This document shows, one piece after another, positions 1 to 9,847 of a stretch of DNA of 64,000 nt. A program made the translations under genes and the position numbers. The notes under the pieces were generated by a model that saw only the letters and a program-made list of their open reading frames with translations, did no database searches and had not been told where the DNA came from. The DNA comes from Anastatus disparis (lineage: Eukaryota > Arthropoda > Insecta > Hymenoptera > Eupelmidae), in NCBI GenBank assembly GCA_017163975.1, contig JAFFSR010000248.1, positions 1,320,501-1,384,500 of the forward strand, in the 5' to 3' direction. The number at the start of each line of letters is the position of its first letter. The first letter of the stretch is position 1.

Positions 1-76
1 GAAGAAAAAAGAAAAATTATCAAATTGATATATTTATTATCTAATCATAATTTATGTATTATCATTTCTGTTACAG

Positions 77-200
77 AAGATGCATTAAAAATTTCTAGAA
101 ATATTTCACGTCAGTTTTCATACTTCAAGAAAATTTTCCAAAATAGTAACAATGCAGTATCGAATCTTCTTCGAGATTCTTTTACCTATGAAGAATATTG
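77..200 (+). other. candidate internal exon of a host gene
   Basis: A pyrimidine-rich stretch ending in TTACAG (71-76) precedes this segment and GTAAGT (201-206) follows it. One frame, beginning at 79, is open for all 40 complete codons, with two bases of a split codon at each end. The predicted peptide is ordinary mixed composition and carries no family signature I recognise. It is the only stretch here that looks like a single-copy host exon. Bases 201-572 show nothing else. Chance openness over 124 bp is possible, so this is tentative. Confidence 0.3.
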
Positions 201-576
201 GTAAGTATTATATAAAATATTTGTTTGCTCAAATATCATACAGTTAATTTGATGTTGAATGAATTAGCATAAAATACCTGTTATAAAAATATATAGCCAA
301 ATTTCCACTAAAACAATTTTATTGCGGATCACTTCGCAAATTCCGATGAAACATTGTTCACATGACTTCCAAAGAAATATAATAATATCCAGTGAACGGC
401 AAAAGTCTTAAAAGTTTCATTTTTGCTTGTTCATATGAATCTTTTACTGCTATTGTCTGCATGAAAAGTGTAAACGATTTTAAGTCATCTCGCAATTATT
501 CCATTAACAATCATAAAACAATTCCACTTAGTTGCTTACAGTTCTAAAGTATCTTTAACCTTTCGAAATTATATTG

Positions 577-1271
577 GGCTGATTCCATATAGGTTCATGC
601 AGGCCGTCACGGATCGAATTTTTTTTGGCTGCAAACTATGTGAATGTGTTCTAATACTCAAGAAAAGATGTGGACACCCCGAAATACGGCTTAAAAAAAT
701 TTGTTCACGATGCTATAGCCTATTTTGTGTTGAATGTTAAAATGAAAGGTGAAAAAATGAAAATGAACCTCCATATTCAAAATGCTATATTTGCGTCAAT
801 TTTTGACTTTTCAAGGCGTATTTTTTATTAATGTGAAGAATTCAGCCTACTTTTATATCACATTATTATTTCATAGATAAAAATTAATGCCGTTGAGCTA
901 TTAATGAAAAACCAAAAAAAAAAACTTTTTTTTTTCAACGTAATTTTCTTAAAAACTATATTTTTTTTTCTTTAAATTTTAATATGTTTTTATACATAAA
1001 AAAACTAACTTTTAGGGAGGGTCAAAATATACTATTTTACGTTATTTTTTTAAATGAATTTTTTAAATTTTATTCAATTTTTTTTAATTATAGAGTATTA
1101 AGACCATGTCCTCTTCCAATAATTGTGCTCTTTCACTATTTATTTACTTTTCAATTTATTAATATATTGTTAGTGTTTAAAAAAACCTTCAAAATGAGCC
1201 ATTGGTCAACTTTTTTGGTCAATTAGAACAAAAGTTATAGCAATTTTCAGTTTAAAAATATGTTTAAAAAG
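577..1271 (+). repeat. left terminal inverted repeat of the 577-3698 transposon
   Basis: Pairs with 3005-3698 in inverse orientation. The terminal block GGCTGATTCCAT, the segment with GCAGGCCGTCACGGA, and the segment around TTGGTCAACTTTTTTGGTC all have clear partners in the other arm. Short reading frames in this arm are by-products of its AT-rich sequence and are not genes. Confidence 0.85.
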
Positions 1272-1427
1272 AAAAATAAATTGTCATTTATTTAATTTGT
1301 ATTTCGCGCCTGCGAGTGAAATTCAATTTGAAAGTAGTTTGTGCATGCCGCCGCTAGGTAGCGAAGTCGCGGTCCCAGCGTACTCATTAGCAATACAGCG
1401 CATCACAGTACATAAGAAGAGATCGAA

Positions 1428-2981
1428 TTGAATAACAAATCGTCTAACTTTCATAATCTTTTTTTCGCTTTAATAAAAGATTTTGAGTTAATTACAATGG
1501 CATCATTGGCTAAGATAAAATGCAAGGACTTGAAAAAAAGGCACACGAAAGCTATCTACGATTCCTTTAAAAACCCATTCAGAGAATTGGGTCAAATAAC
1601 GGAATCTTTGCAGCGCTTGTATCCTAAAATTTTGTTATCTCAAGAAGATAGAGTTTGCGTTGGATGTTATAAATTATTTTTAGAAGAAATTAATGACAGC
1701 GAGATCGTGGTGCATGAGCTTAACAAAACTGCAAATAATTTGAATTTGAAGGTTTCACCTATCAAGATGCCTGAAACTGTTAATGTCAAGATGCGAAAAT
1801 CGTATGCCATTCGGAAGAGAAAGCAAATGAATCATGCATTCATCATGAATTCTCAAATAGCTAGTAAAATGATGAAATTTTTTGATATAACGGATTTACC
1901 TGAATGGAGTGGAAGCATTGAATGTAAGACATGTGATAAATGGCTCGAAAATATTCAAATTGCCTTAAAAAATTGTTCAAGTTTTTCCGAAAAAGTCCGA
2001 CTATTAACCCCTATACCAACTAATTCTTCAAAAGAAAGTTTATTATCAGTCCTGCTAGACGTAACTAAGTACATGATTGATCAAGCTCGCTCACATGTGA
2101 ATAATGAAGTTGTTTATAAGAAGCCTGAAATTATAGTGGACATTCATTCGATAGGAGAGTTGTGTTAAAAGTCGAAGAGTATTATTTAAATAATGATTTC
2201 AATTGCTCTCGACAAAGTGCAAATAAAAATGATACAATATTCGTAAAAGAAAATGGTATCAAAACCAAAAAAGTTAAACACTTTCTTACGCGAAGTATGA
2301 AACAAATGTTTGAATTGCTCAAAGAAGAAAATCCCCAAATGGAAAAGAAAATCGGCAAATCAACATTCTATTCCTTGAGACCAAAATGGGTTATACCTCA
2401 TCCACCCAATGATACGTGTCTTTGTATTTATTGCGAAAATTTGGAACTTATGTTGATAGCTTTAGAAAACTATAATACAAACAATAAACATGACATTTCA
2501 AAAATTGAATCAAATATATTTTTTTCTTCATTTTGCTCTAAGGATGATATGAAATGAGTACTGGGAGACTGTGAAAAATGCCCAATCGAAGAAACTATTG
2601 ATTTGGGAATCATTCCGAAATTCTAAAGAAAAAAGAAAATGGTTATTTTCTGCAACCAGGTATGGAAAAGGTGCATGTGAAGAAATCGGAGGTATAGTTA
2701 AACATTATGCCACAGTGCACAATTCGTCCAAGAAAAGTGCAGAATTTATTAGAAATGCAGAGGATTTCGCGACTCATGTCTCACTCAACACTCCATCTAT
2801 CAATATTCTCTTTTTAAGCAAAGAAGAGTTAGAAGTTTTCCGACAAAGAAAAAAAGTTGAATGGCAACAAAATGCAAAAGAAGTCAAGGGAATACAAAAA
2901 ATTCACTGTTGGAAAGCTAAACGAAATCTTGAATTCACTTCTAGAACTTCATTGCATGAATGGGAAAATGTAAATTCATAA
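1428..2981 (+). pseudogene. broken transposase, DDE-like core deleted
   Basis: Three consecutive open segments (1428-2168, 2162-2557, 2571-2981) form one decayed gene. The first conventional ATG is at 1497. The N-terminal part has a KNPF motif followed by a CxxC pair (RVCVGCYKLF). The middle part has SKxxFYSLRPK-like residues and a CLCIYC pair. The last part has the block GKGACEEIGG. The same blocks, in the same order, occur in the transposase at 46.1-47.7 kb. There, about 200 residues lie between the CxxC pair and the region equivalent to GKGAC, including an SENY motif. Here that stretch is missing, so the catalytic core is deleted. Frameshifts lie near 2160 and an in-frame TGA follows at 2555-2557. 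The long TIRs around it support a transposase. The enzyme is not functional. Confidence 0.7.
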
Positions 2982-3004
2982 ATTTAAATTGAATTATTGA
3001 ATAT

Positions 3005-3698
3005 TCTTTTTGAACATATTTTTAAACTTAAAATTGCTATAACTTTTGTTCTAATTGACCAAAAAAGTTGACCAATGGCTCATTTTGAAGGTTTTTTTGA
3101 ACACTAACATTATATTAATAAATTAAAAAGTAAACAAATAGTGAAAGAGCACAATTATTGGAAGAGGACATGGTCTTAATACTCTATAATTAAAAAAAAT
3201 TGAATAAAATTTAAAAAATTCATTAAAAAAAATAACGTAAAATAGTATATTCTGACCCACCCTAAAAGTTAGTTTTTTTTATGTATTAAAAACATTAAAA
3301 TTTGAAGAAAAAAAAAATATAGTTTTTGAGAAAATTACGTTGAAAAAAAAAAGTTTTTTTTTTGGTTTTTCATTAATAGCTTGACGGCATTAATTTTTAT
3401 CTGTGAAATTATAATGTGATGTAAAAGTAGGCTAAATTCCTCACATTTGAAAAAAAATACGCCTTAAAAAGTCAGAAATTGACGGAGATACAGCATTTTG
3501 AATATGGAGGTTCATCTTCATTTTTTCACCTTTCATTTTAATATTTCACAAAATAGGCTATAGTATCGCGAGAAAAATTTTTTAAGCCGTATTTCAGGGT
3601 CTTCACATCTTCTCTTGAGTATTAGAACACATTCACATGGTTTTCAGCCAAAAAAACTCGGTCCGTGACGGCCTGCATGAATCTGAATGGAATCAGCC
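3005..3698 (-). repeat. right terminal inverted repeat of the 577-3698 transposon
   Basis: Inverse copy of 577-1271, ending GGAATCAGCC before the flanking ATTG. It contains no gene. Confidence 0.85.
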
Positions 3699-3825
3699 AT
3701 TGGGGCAATGATTTTAATTTTTTGCTTCTGAAAGGAATCGTGTTTCACCTCAATTCCACGTGATTTAATACCTTTGCAATACAAAGATGTAATAAGCTTC
3801 GATGCCTTTTAATCAAATCCCTTAA

Positions 3826-4206
3826 GAGCAGGTCGTTTATCTCTGTCCTTTTCTAATCAAAGAATTTATTTTTTTGCAAAAACTAATAATTGTAGCAAAA
3901 AATAAGGAGATAGCCCCATCTTGTATCATAAAAAGCAATATTTTCTTTGATGAGGAAAAATTATTTGTATCGATTCGTTTCGAAGAAAACCTTGAAAAAC
4001 TTAAAAAATATAGGTTAGGATGGACAAACCAGTTTTTCAAGGTTTTCTTAAAAACGAAGCGATGAAAATAATTTTTCCTCATAAAAGAAAATCTAGCTTT
4101 TTATTATACGAGATAAGGCTTTCTTCTTACTTTTTGCTACAATTATGAATATTTGTAAAAAAATCAATTCTTTGATTAGAAAAGGAAAGATATACTCGAC
4201 CTCCTT
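3826..4206. mobile_element. 381-bp foldback MITE with TTAA target duplication (copy A)
   Basis: TTAA stands at 3822-3825 and 4207-4210. The element is nearly a complete palindrome. The left arm begins GAGCAGGTCG, followed by TCTCTGTCCTTTTCTAATCA. The right arm carries the complement of both. Its length (381 bp) equals that of the copy inserted in the polymerase gene at 22406-22786. Short frames on both strands here are the two arms read through and are not genes. Confidence 0.85.
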
Positions 4207-4253
4207 TTAATATTAAGTCTGCTTTTCATATCGTCAGGTGGGAGAAAGAAGGT

Positions 4254-4490
4254 TACGATTCGAAATTAGCCACAAAAAAGTAACGATTCGGATAAAGCCA
4301 AAAAAAGATTCCGATTCGGGTTTAGCCACAAAAAGGTGACGATTCGGGTTTGGCCACAAAAAAGTACCGATTCGGGTTTAGCCACAAAAAGGTTCCGATT
4401 CGGGTTTAGCCACAAAAAGGTGACGATTCGGGTTTGGCCACAAAAAAGTACCGATTCGGGTTTTGCCTCAAAAAGGTTCCGATTTGGCTG
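4254..4490. repeat. minisatellite, ~29-31-bp unit, about eight copies
   Basis: Tandem copies of a unit containing GATTCGGGTTTAGCCAC followed by an A-run and GTGACGATT or GTTCCGATT. Both strands show long repetitive reading frames across it. These are artefacts of a unit length close to a multiple of three. Confidence 0.9.
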
Positions 4491-4670
4491 CTTATTTTTT
4501 TCTTCGATATTTTGGATGAGAACCGCTGTTGAAAACATAAGAATTTATCATAATAAATTTTAAATTATAAAATTTATAATTTAAAATTTTATGTGTTCTT
4601 AAAATATAATAGTTCATAATATTTTAAACTTGAAATATTTAACTTACTTGTGAATGTATGAGTAGTTATT

Positions 4671-4878
4671 GGGGCACCATGGACCGTCATAACAAACCCC
4701 CACTCCACCACCCCAAAGGTTATTGACCACTAGGTCAATGACCTCTGAGAAGGCGAAGTAGGGGTTTGTTAGGCATGGTACCCAAACAACTGGAGTCACT
4801 CACCCCCTCCTAGAAATTTAGAGTGGGGATGAACTGGAGGGTCACTTACCCCCTCCCAGAAAATTTAGAGTGGGGATA
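4671..4878. repeat. imperfect hairpin plus 44-bp tandem duplication
   Basis: GGGGCACCATGG...AACAAACCCCC (from 4671) pairs imperfectly with GGGGTTTGTTAGGCATGGTACC (ending about 4782). Immediately after it, two copies of a ~44-bp unit (from 4787 and 4832) share AACTGGAG, CACCCCCTCC or TACCCCCTCC, and TTTAGAGTGGGGAT. No gene is seen between 4560 and 5150. Confidence 0.65.
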
Positions 4879-5153
4879 AAAAATATTTTAATTGATATTT
4901 CAAAATTATTAATTTAAAATTTTGTGATATAATCCTTTTTAATCATCGAAATAATAAAAACTTGAATTATAAAATATAAATTTAAAAGATTTTTAATTTC
5001 CAATTATTATAAATTTTTATATTGAATCAGAAAATATAAAATTTACAGATAAATTATTGTGTGTATAAAGGATGAGGAGTTGGTAACAGACAAGGTGATT
5101 GAAATACTCATGTTTTAAAGTTTAACAACACATTTATTATTAATAATAAAACA

Positions 5154-5972
5154 TTACAACGTAGCATTCATACAATTAACTAGTGTGTACATATGATAAA
5201 TAATAAATTCGTGTATGATTATAAACACATCTTCTTTTCCTAAAACTAGATTATTCTTTTTTAATAATTCGATGAAATCATTTACAAAATTATCATTAAA
5301 ACTAGACATTGTGCATTTTATATCGCTAGAAGTATAGTATACATATTGAGATTCCTGACTATTTTCTAATACATTTTTCATATTTATAACCATTTCTCGT
5401 AATATATAATCTACAGATTTTACAACAGTATTTAAATATCTAAACCTATAATCTATACATTTTGATAAATCTTTTAAACGTTCAAACGTGACACGTTTAA
5501 ATACTAGTGACCGATTAAATCGACCATATTTTTTCGGCCGTCCACCACACTCCTCTCCTTCTGGTTGTGCGTCATTGGGTACCAATTGAAAAGTTCTCTC
5601 GTGAAAACTAATCATAAAACGGATAGTGTATTCAGGAATAGATAGCCGCTGATCCAGCATAGATTCCTCGTTATAGCAAGTGGAAAAATCTTCAATTTTA
5701 TCAAATTCCTGCTTCAACGCCTCGCAGCAGTCCAGTGACAGAGGTAAACCTTGAAAATTGGCTCCACAGAAGCGTACTACGGGTGCAAACTCCTTTTTTC
5801 CTTCGCCGCCTATATTCTCCAGGCCTACCTGGATAATTTTTCCAAAAGAGCTGTTCAGCCCGTAGACCATTGGCAGAACCTGCTGCCAATAGTTTTTCTT
5901 GCTGTTTTGTTTTATTAAATATGCCAAGCCATTACCAAATGTCTGCTCCAGGCTTCTCTTTTGACCAACCAT
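5154..5972 (-). CDS. uncharacterised Polinton-associated protein, 272 aa
   Basis: An intact frame from ATG to stop, the last minus-strand gene of the Polinton block. The protein has no signal peptide or membrane span that I can see. A central acidic stretch (PEGEECGG, ~residues 137-144) separates an N-terminal domain containing CGANFQGLPLSL from a C-terminal region of mostly helical character. Similar proteins recur next to Polinton genes in insects, as far as I remember, but I know no function. A single-stranded-DNA-binding or transcription role is conceivable and unsupported. It is notable for being uninterrupted while many of its neighbours are broken. Confidence 0.6.
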   Translation of the reverse strand: MVGQKRSLEQTFGNGLAYLIKQNSKKNYWQQVLPMVYGLNSSFGKIIQVGLENIGGEGKKEFAPVVRFCGANFQGLPLSLDCCEALKQEFDKIEDFSTCYNEESMLDQRLSIPEYTIRFMISFHERTFQLVPNDAQPEGEECGGRPKKYGRFNRSLVFKRVTFERLKDLSKCIDYRFRYLNTVVKSVDYILREMVINMKNVLENSQESQYVYYTSSDIKCTMSSFNDNFVNDFIELLKKNNLVLGKEDVFIIIHEFIIYHMYTLVNCMNATL

Positions 5973-6213
5973 CTTGCTTGAGCTTTGTTGTTACTGCTGC
6001 TTTCACCGTCGTCAAACTGTGGCTAGACTGAGTAGGTGCCGCTTATTTTATACTGTAAAAATTGGTGGGGGCGCCGCAAAAAGCTGTTATGCGACCAATC
6101 AGAGACAACCAAATATCATATTACTCGTACGAGATTTTTCCGACAAAATTCTTGACTACAGTATCATTTTTTTGCAAGTTCTGTGAGAAATTTTCCAAGA
6201 AATTTTTGAAACC

Positions 6214-6534
6214 CTATCCGCTAGACATATAATCCAGAAACATGATACAATAATGACCACAAATGTTGGAATATTCGCTTTGTAAGCGTTTATTATCCCA
6301 TCAAAATTTTTTACAATTTTACTGAATACGTCGTAAATGTTGTTGAATTTGTGGTGGTTTACCAAGACTATCAAAGTACACACCTATGCCATACTTATCA
6401 TTGTATATGGCAACCCAGTGCGCACCACGCTGGTTATAATTTTGCGTATTAAGCACAAACGCACAAGGTTTCACCCACATCAGAGGAATCCGATCCGCTG
6501 GATAAACGCCTACTGCGTGAAACTTGATCCTCAT
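6214..6534 (-). pseudogene. PRO: adenovirus-type cysteine protease (PRO), two in-frame stops
   Basis: The family matures capsid proteins in adenoviruses and Polintons. The sequence shows the catalytic histidine context GAHWVAIY, followed by an acidic YFDSLG motif. Further on in the same frame comes the nucleophile context NICGHYC, with its cysteine at 6259-6261. TAA at 6319-6321 and TGA at 6301-6303 lie between the acidic motif and the cysteine, so the enzyme cannot be made intact by ordinary translation. The frame stays open upstream to about 6576 without another ATG, so the true start may have been lost. The element's unknown 272-aa gene follows and the NNW/HG protein precedes. Confidence 0.8.
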
Positions 6535-6559
6535 CAGATATTGAACAATCTCTTTTGAA

Positions 6560-7090
6560 TTAATTGCGGAGAATTTCTATCAGCAAAATCAGCGATTTTA
6601 CGCTGGGGTTAAGTTTCAGTAGCCAATGTTTCAGATTAGCAACGTTATTTAGTGCACACACGTTATTTGAATAAGGTGATTTTAAGTAATGATGCATGCA
6701 CTGTACACAGCTGAAATATAAATTTCTAAAAGCTGGACAATCTTGTTCTTTTTCTAAATTTTCAATCTTACAGGTGGTGAGCTTGGAAAGTAGTTCAAGC
6801 TTTTCTTGACCTCGCACGAAAATTGTACGACAATTCATGCAAATATCTTCCAAATTTTTGTATAATCTTTTTATCGATCTATCACTTTCGTACTACTCCA
6901 GACCATGATGATTCAGTGTCACCCAATTGTTCTGTCTCAAAGCATTTATAAATGAGCGTCTTAAATTACAAGGAGGCGCCACAATCCAATGAGCGATAAA
7001 GTTTTTATAAATAGCAAGTACAGCCACCTCCTTTGGAATCAAACGATTTTCGTTGTCCATTAAAAACTGCACATCAATTACCACATCCAT
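6560..7090 (-). pseudogene. uncharacterised Polinton-associated protein with DVQ/NNW/HG motifs, one nonsense codon
   Basis: One frame covers both halves, interrupted only by TAG at 6893-6895, just after NHHGLE. Visible motifs are VIDVQ at the N-terminus, KEVAV, AHWIV, QNNW, then IFVRGQEKLELL and several CxxC-like pairs. Related proteins are common beside insect Polintons as I recall them. The order of short motifs is reminiscent of a DnaQ/RNase H-like exonuclease fold, but the usual DxE is DxQ here, so activity is doubtful. The family usually has a tryptophan where the TAG stands, consistent with a single-base nonsense change. Function unknown. Confidence 0.55.
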
Positions 7091-7143
7091 ATTGTTTGCA
7101 ATGAAAGTTGCTCGCCGACTGAAATAATAAAGCTGGCTTTGTT

Positions 7144-8491
7144 TTACTTAAATAGTGAGAAATGTACCCCCCCCCCCACCACCACTACTTGACCGCTATA
7201 ATCCATGACAACCTGTCTCGACGAGTCAATTTCGAGCAAATTGTCGTATTCAGCATAAATTATACAATTTACAGCGCCCTCTAGTGGGTCGTCGAATCTA
7301 ACATCAATTCGTACATTACCATTTTTTATCAAATTCCAATGACTACCATCACTCGCCGATAAATCAGGTGTCAAATCAAAAGCGAATAGGCAGTAACCGT
7401 TTAGATAGTCTTCACGGTTAATCGAGTTGCCTAAATTCATAAAGTGAATACCTGTGCCGGAAAAAAGTGTATAATAAGCATCAACGTACATTCTGCTTTT
7501 TTTAAAATCTGGCTGTAAGGGCTTCGATGGCACTTGCATTCCATCAACGTACAGGCACACAAAATTTATATCAAAATTCTTGAAATTGAATGGGTTAAGA
7601 CTTTTATCTCCGTTGTAAGCTTTATTTTCAACAAAACCGAGTATAATTCTTTTCGGCAGTTGACCTAATATGACATTGTCGATTGTTTCCCCATGCACAC
7701 CATTATGTAACGTAACAGTCTTAACTTCTACACGTGTCAGTGGGTATTTTGCAGTAGTCTGTGACAATAGTTTTTCGTGTGCTAGCACAAGTGAAGGATT
7801 TAATCTTACCCGACGCACAAAAAGCGTAGCCTCGGTAATATTTACCGTGGAAGCACCAGCGGGATCCATGAGACAGAATCCATCACGAGAACGCACAAGC
7901 CTTACTCTAACTTCAACACCATCCAGTAATAATTTGTCTTGATTAAAAACATCACTATGTAAATGGCCGAGTAAATCAATCTTCCTGCCAATCATGAGTG
8001 CCTTACGTTTATTGAGACCTACATTACCACCTGTGGTATCGTCCATTTTCCCTGCTGTATCATCGTACCACAAACCACTTGTTAAATGAGACTTTTTAGC
8101 TGTTGGACCATAATTTAGTAATGTTTCAATGTAAGCTCTGTATGCATAAGCATTGTTTGGGGGGTGAAACAGGTTTCTGATTGAATAGCACATCGACTTG
8201 ATTAAACAACGAATGCAAAAGATTATTTATTGGTCCAACGTTCGGATCCTTAGGTGGTTCAGCATTAATGCATGTTACACTTACACTCACACTTAACATT
8301 GTGTGAGCCAAGTCTGGATATTCAGTGTTGCCAGGGATTGTAAATTCAATTGGTGATTGGTCGTTGAGTGAAGATATCGGTTCGTACTGTACCCAGTAAG
8401 AGCCTTCAATTGCAGTCTGTGTCGAGGGTAATTCAAAGAGTGATAATTCCGACTTGATTGACTGACAAGATTCTGTATGAAACAACGTCAT
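7144..8491 (-). pseudogene. MCP: Polinton major capsid protein (double jelly-roll), frameshifted
   Basis: Two overlapping frames (8491-8126 and 8193-7144) together match the Polinton PY/major capsid protein in length, about 430-450 residues, and in position next to the minor capsid gene. The N-terminal frame includes GSYWVQYEP and a segment ending VDVLFNQKPVSPP. The second frame continues with NNAYAYRAYIETLLNYG, a block characteristic of this protein. The shift lies close to a run of six G at 8159-8164, so a homopolymer indel, real or from assembly, is the likely cause. The C-terminus is encoded over a run of C at 7164-7174. The family forms the capsomers of icosahedral virions. A broken frame here argues that the element no longer makes particles. 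Confidence 0.8.
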
Positions 8492-8500
8492 CTTGAAATT

Positions 8501-9022
8501 TTAATTCTCGAAAATATCTCTAGCTACACGTGCTTTCTTATTCTGCCTCTTCTTCTTCTTTTTCGCAACCTTACCGCTTTTCGAACGTTTAGCCGCTAAG
8601 GTGTTTGTAGTACCAGCTGCACTCGACGACTGAACTGACGATGTCCCGTTCTTCTTTTTATATTCAGATTCTTCCCCCTCTTTTGCACTCGACTCACCCA
8701 AGAGCAATTTGTCCAGAACAACGTTAGCTTTTCTTTTGAGATTCTTCCCACTCTCGCGAATGCGCTCTTTGGTCGCCTCTTTGATAGGTCTGCCACCTAG
8801 AGTGACATCATCTAGGATATTTTCACCCGCTCGGAGAGCCATTTTACCGACCACTTTTGCACCTTGCTTGATCTTCTCGATAGCTGCTCGGAAGAGACCT
8901 TTCAAAAAACTACCTACTCCTGCAACCGACTGGTGATAACCAAAACAAGGTTTACCAGCTCTAACGCACTTACCCCCACCACCAACTATTTGGTTATTGG
9001 AGAAATCTTCAATCTCAGACAT
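8501..9022 (-). CDS. small basic virion-core-like protein, 173 aa
   Basis: Intact frame lying 9 bp before the capsid gene and ending its upstream spacing at 1 bp from the minor capsid gene. The N-terminus has a glycine-rich GGGGKC segment. Then follows an amphipathic or hydrophobic stretch (VGSFLKGLFRAAIEKIK, ~residues 36-52), a conserved-looking ILDDVTLGG block, and a very lysine/arginine-rich C-terminus (KVAKKKKKRQNKKARVAR). A hydrophobic-amphipathic N-part plus basic tail resembles adenovirus core or membrane-active accessory proteins (pVI/pX types). That comparison is by layout only. Placement among capsid genes supports a structural role. Confidence 0.6.
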   Translation of the reverse strand: MSEIEDFSNNQIVGGGGKCVRAGKPCFGYHQSVAGVGSFLKGLFRAAIEKIKQGAKVVGKMALRAGENILDDVTLGGRPIKEATKERIRESGKNLKRKANVVLDKLLLGESSAKEGEESEYKKKNGTSSVQSSSAAGTTNTLAAKRSKSGKVAKKKKKRQNKKARVARDIFEN

Positions 9023-9023
9023 T

Positions 9024-9833
9024 TTATCGGATGCGCTTGAAGTGAAGCGTTACAGTCAACGTACCGTAGTCGAATGGAATGGGAAATCCGTGTTCATCTC
9101 TTATATCTATTTCGATCGACTGAAACGCTGAAGACAGCAGTGGTAGGTACATGGGTGGTGAAAAGTTTTTAAATTCAACACCTCTGTAAACGTAATCGCG
9201 CGAATGAAGCGAGACTATACGTAGTAAGCTCGTGCGCATGTCACCTGTTACGTAAGGCTGGTAAATGTTGCTGTAAACCATCAGCACGGTTGGCAACCCG
9301 TTTACAAGATTTGTTGGACAATTACCGGTAATGTAGTGTTCTTTATTACCTTTGCAAGAGAAAATTGGTACATTCTTCAGACCTAAAATTCTAAGTAATT
9401 TTTCCGATAGTGTAAACGTGTGCTTAGAAGTTGTACAATCTTCTCCACATCGACATCTAACCCGTACATAGCCACCAGCTTGGATTTCAAAATATAAATG
9501 ATTCTTTACATTCTCGAGATTATTTATTTCTTCTAAGAGACTTTTAATATCACGATAAACACCAGGTTTGACTCTGACAAACACCTCGGCCCGCTGTTGA
9601 GTCTCTTCTGTTTTTCGCAAAACATTTGCCATTTCACGTTTGGCTGTTTTAACAGAAATGACTCCCTCCCGCTCAACTATTGATATATGCTGAAACATGA
9701 GAGGTATTTGAATTTCCGTGAGTTCTACACACTTGTCGCTATTAAGATAAAAATTTTGTGATAATTGTGTTGTGAAATGTGTCGCCACATTGTGTGGAAA
9801 AACAAACTTGCTGCTGTTGCTCGGTAAAACCAT
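9024..9833 (-). CDS. mCP: Polinton minor capsid (penton-like) protein
   Basis: Intact 269-residue frame, the usual size of the single jelly-roll minor capsid protein (PX) of Polintons, placed directly upstream of the core-like and major capsid genes. Recognisable blocks are VELTEIQIPL near the N-terminus, a CRCGEDC cysteine cluster (~residues 129-135), LRILGL, and YSNIYQPYVTGD followed by SLLRIV. The start at 9833 is an ATG, 12 bp after the integrase stop on the same strand. In the family this protein is thought to occupy the five-fold vertices. Confidence 0.75.
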   Translation of the reverse strand: MVLPSNSSKFVFPHNVATHFTTQLSQNFYLNSDKCVELTEIQIPLMFQHISIVEREGVISVKTAKREMANVLRKTEETQQRAEVFVRVKPGVYRDIKSLLEEINNLENVKNHLYFEIQAGGYVRVRCRCGEDCTTSKHTFTLSEKLLRILGLKNVPIFSCKGNKEHYITGNCPTNLVNGLPTVLMVYSNIYQPYVTGDMRTSLLRIVSLHSRDYVYRGVEFKNFSPPMYLPLLSSAFQSIEIDIRDEHGFPIPFDYGTLTVTLHFKRIR

Positions 9834-9847
9834 GTAAAATTTATCGT

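Larger units (their letters stand above)
577..3698 (+). mobile_element. DNA transposon with ~695-bp terminal inverted repeats
   Basis: The ends read GGCTGATTCC...GGAATCAGCC and each is bounded outside by ATTG (573-576 and 3699-3702), a candidate 4-bp target-site duplication. The two arms, 577-1271 and 3005-3698, are inverted copies of one another along nearly their whole length, with small indels in homopolymer runs. The central 1.7 kb holds a broken transposase-like gene on the + strand. A 4-bp duplication and long TIRs would suit superfamilies such as Sola, but I cannot assign one from sequence alone. Confidence 0.8.

Noticed and set aside
3837..4082. 81-aa and 63-aa frames
   Set aside because: They lie within the palindromic MITE and read its arms.
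4266..4563. Repetitive proteins on both strands
   Set aside because: A ~30-bp minisatellite keeps both strands open by chance of unit length.
7144..8491. Two separate capsid genes
   Set aside because: The overlap and block order show one gene with a single frameshift near the G run at 8159-8164.
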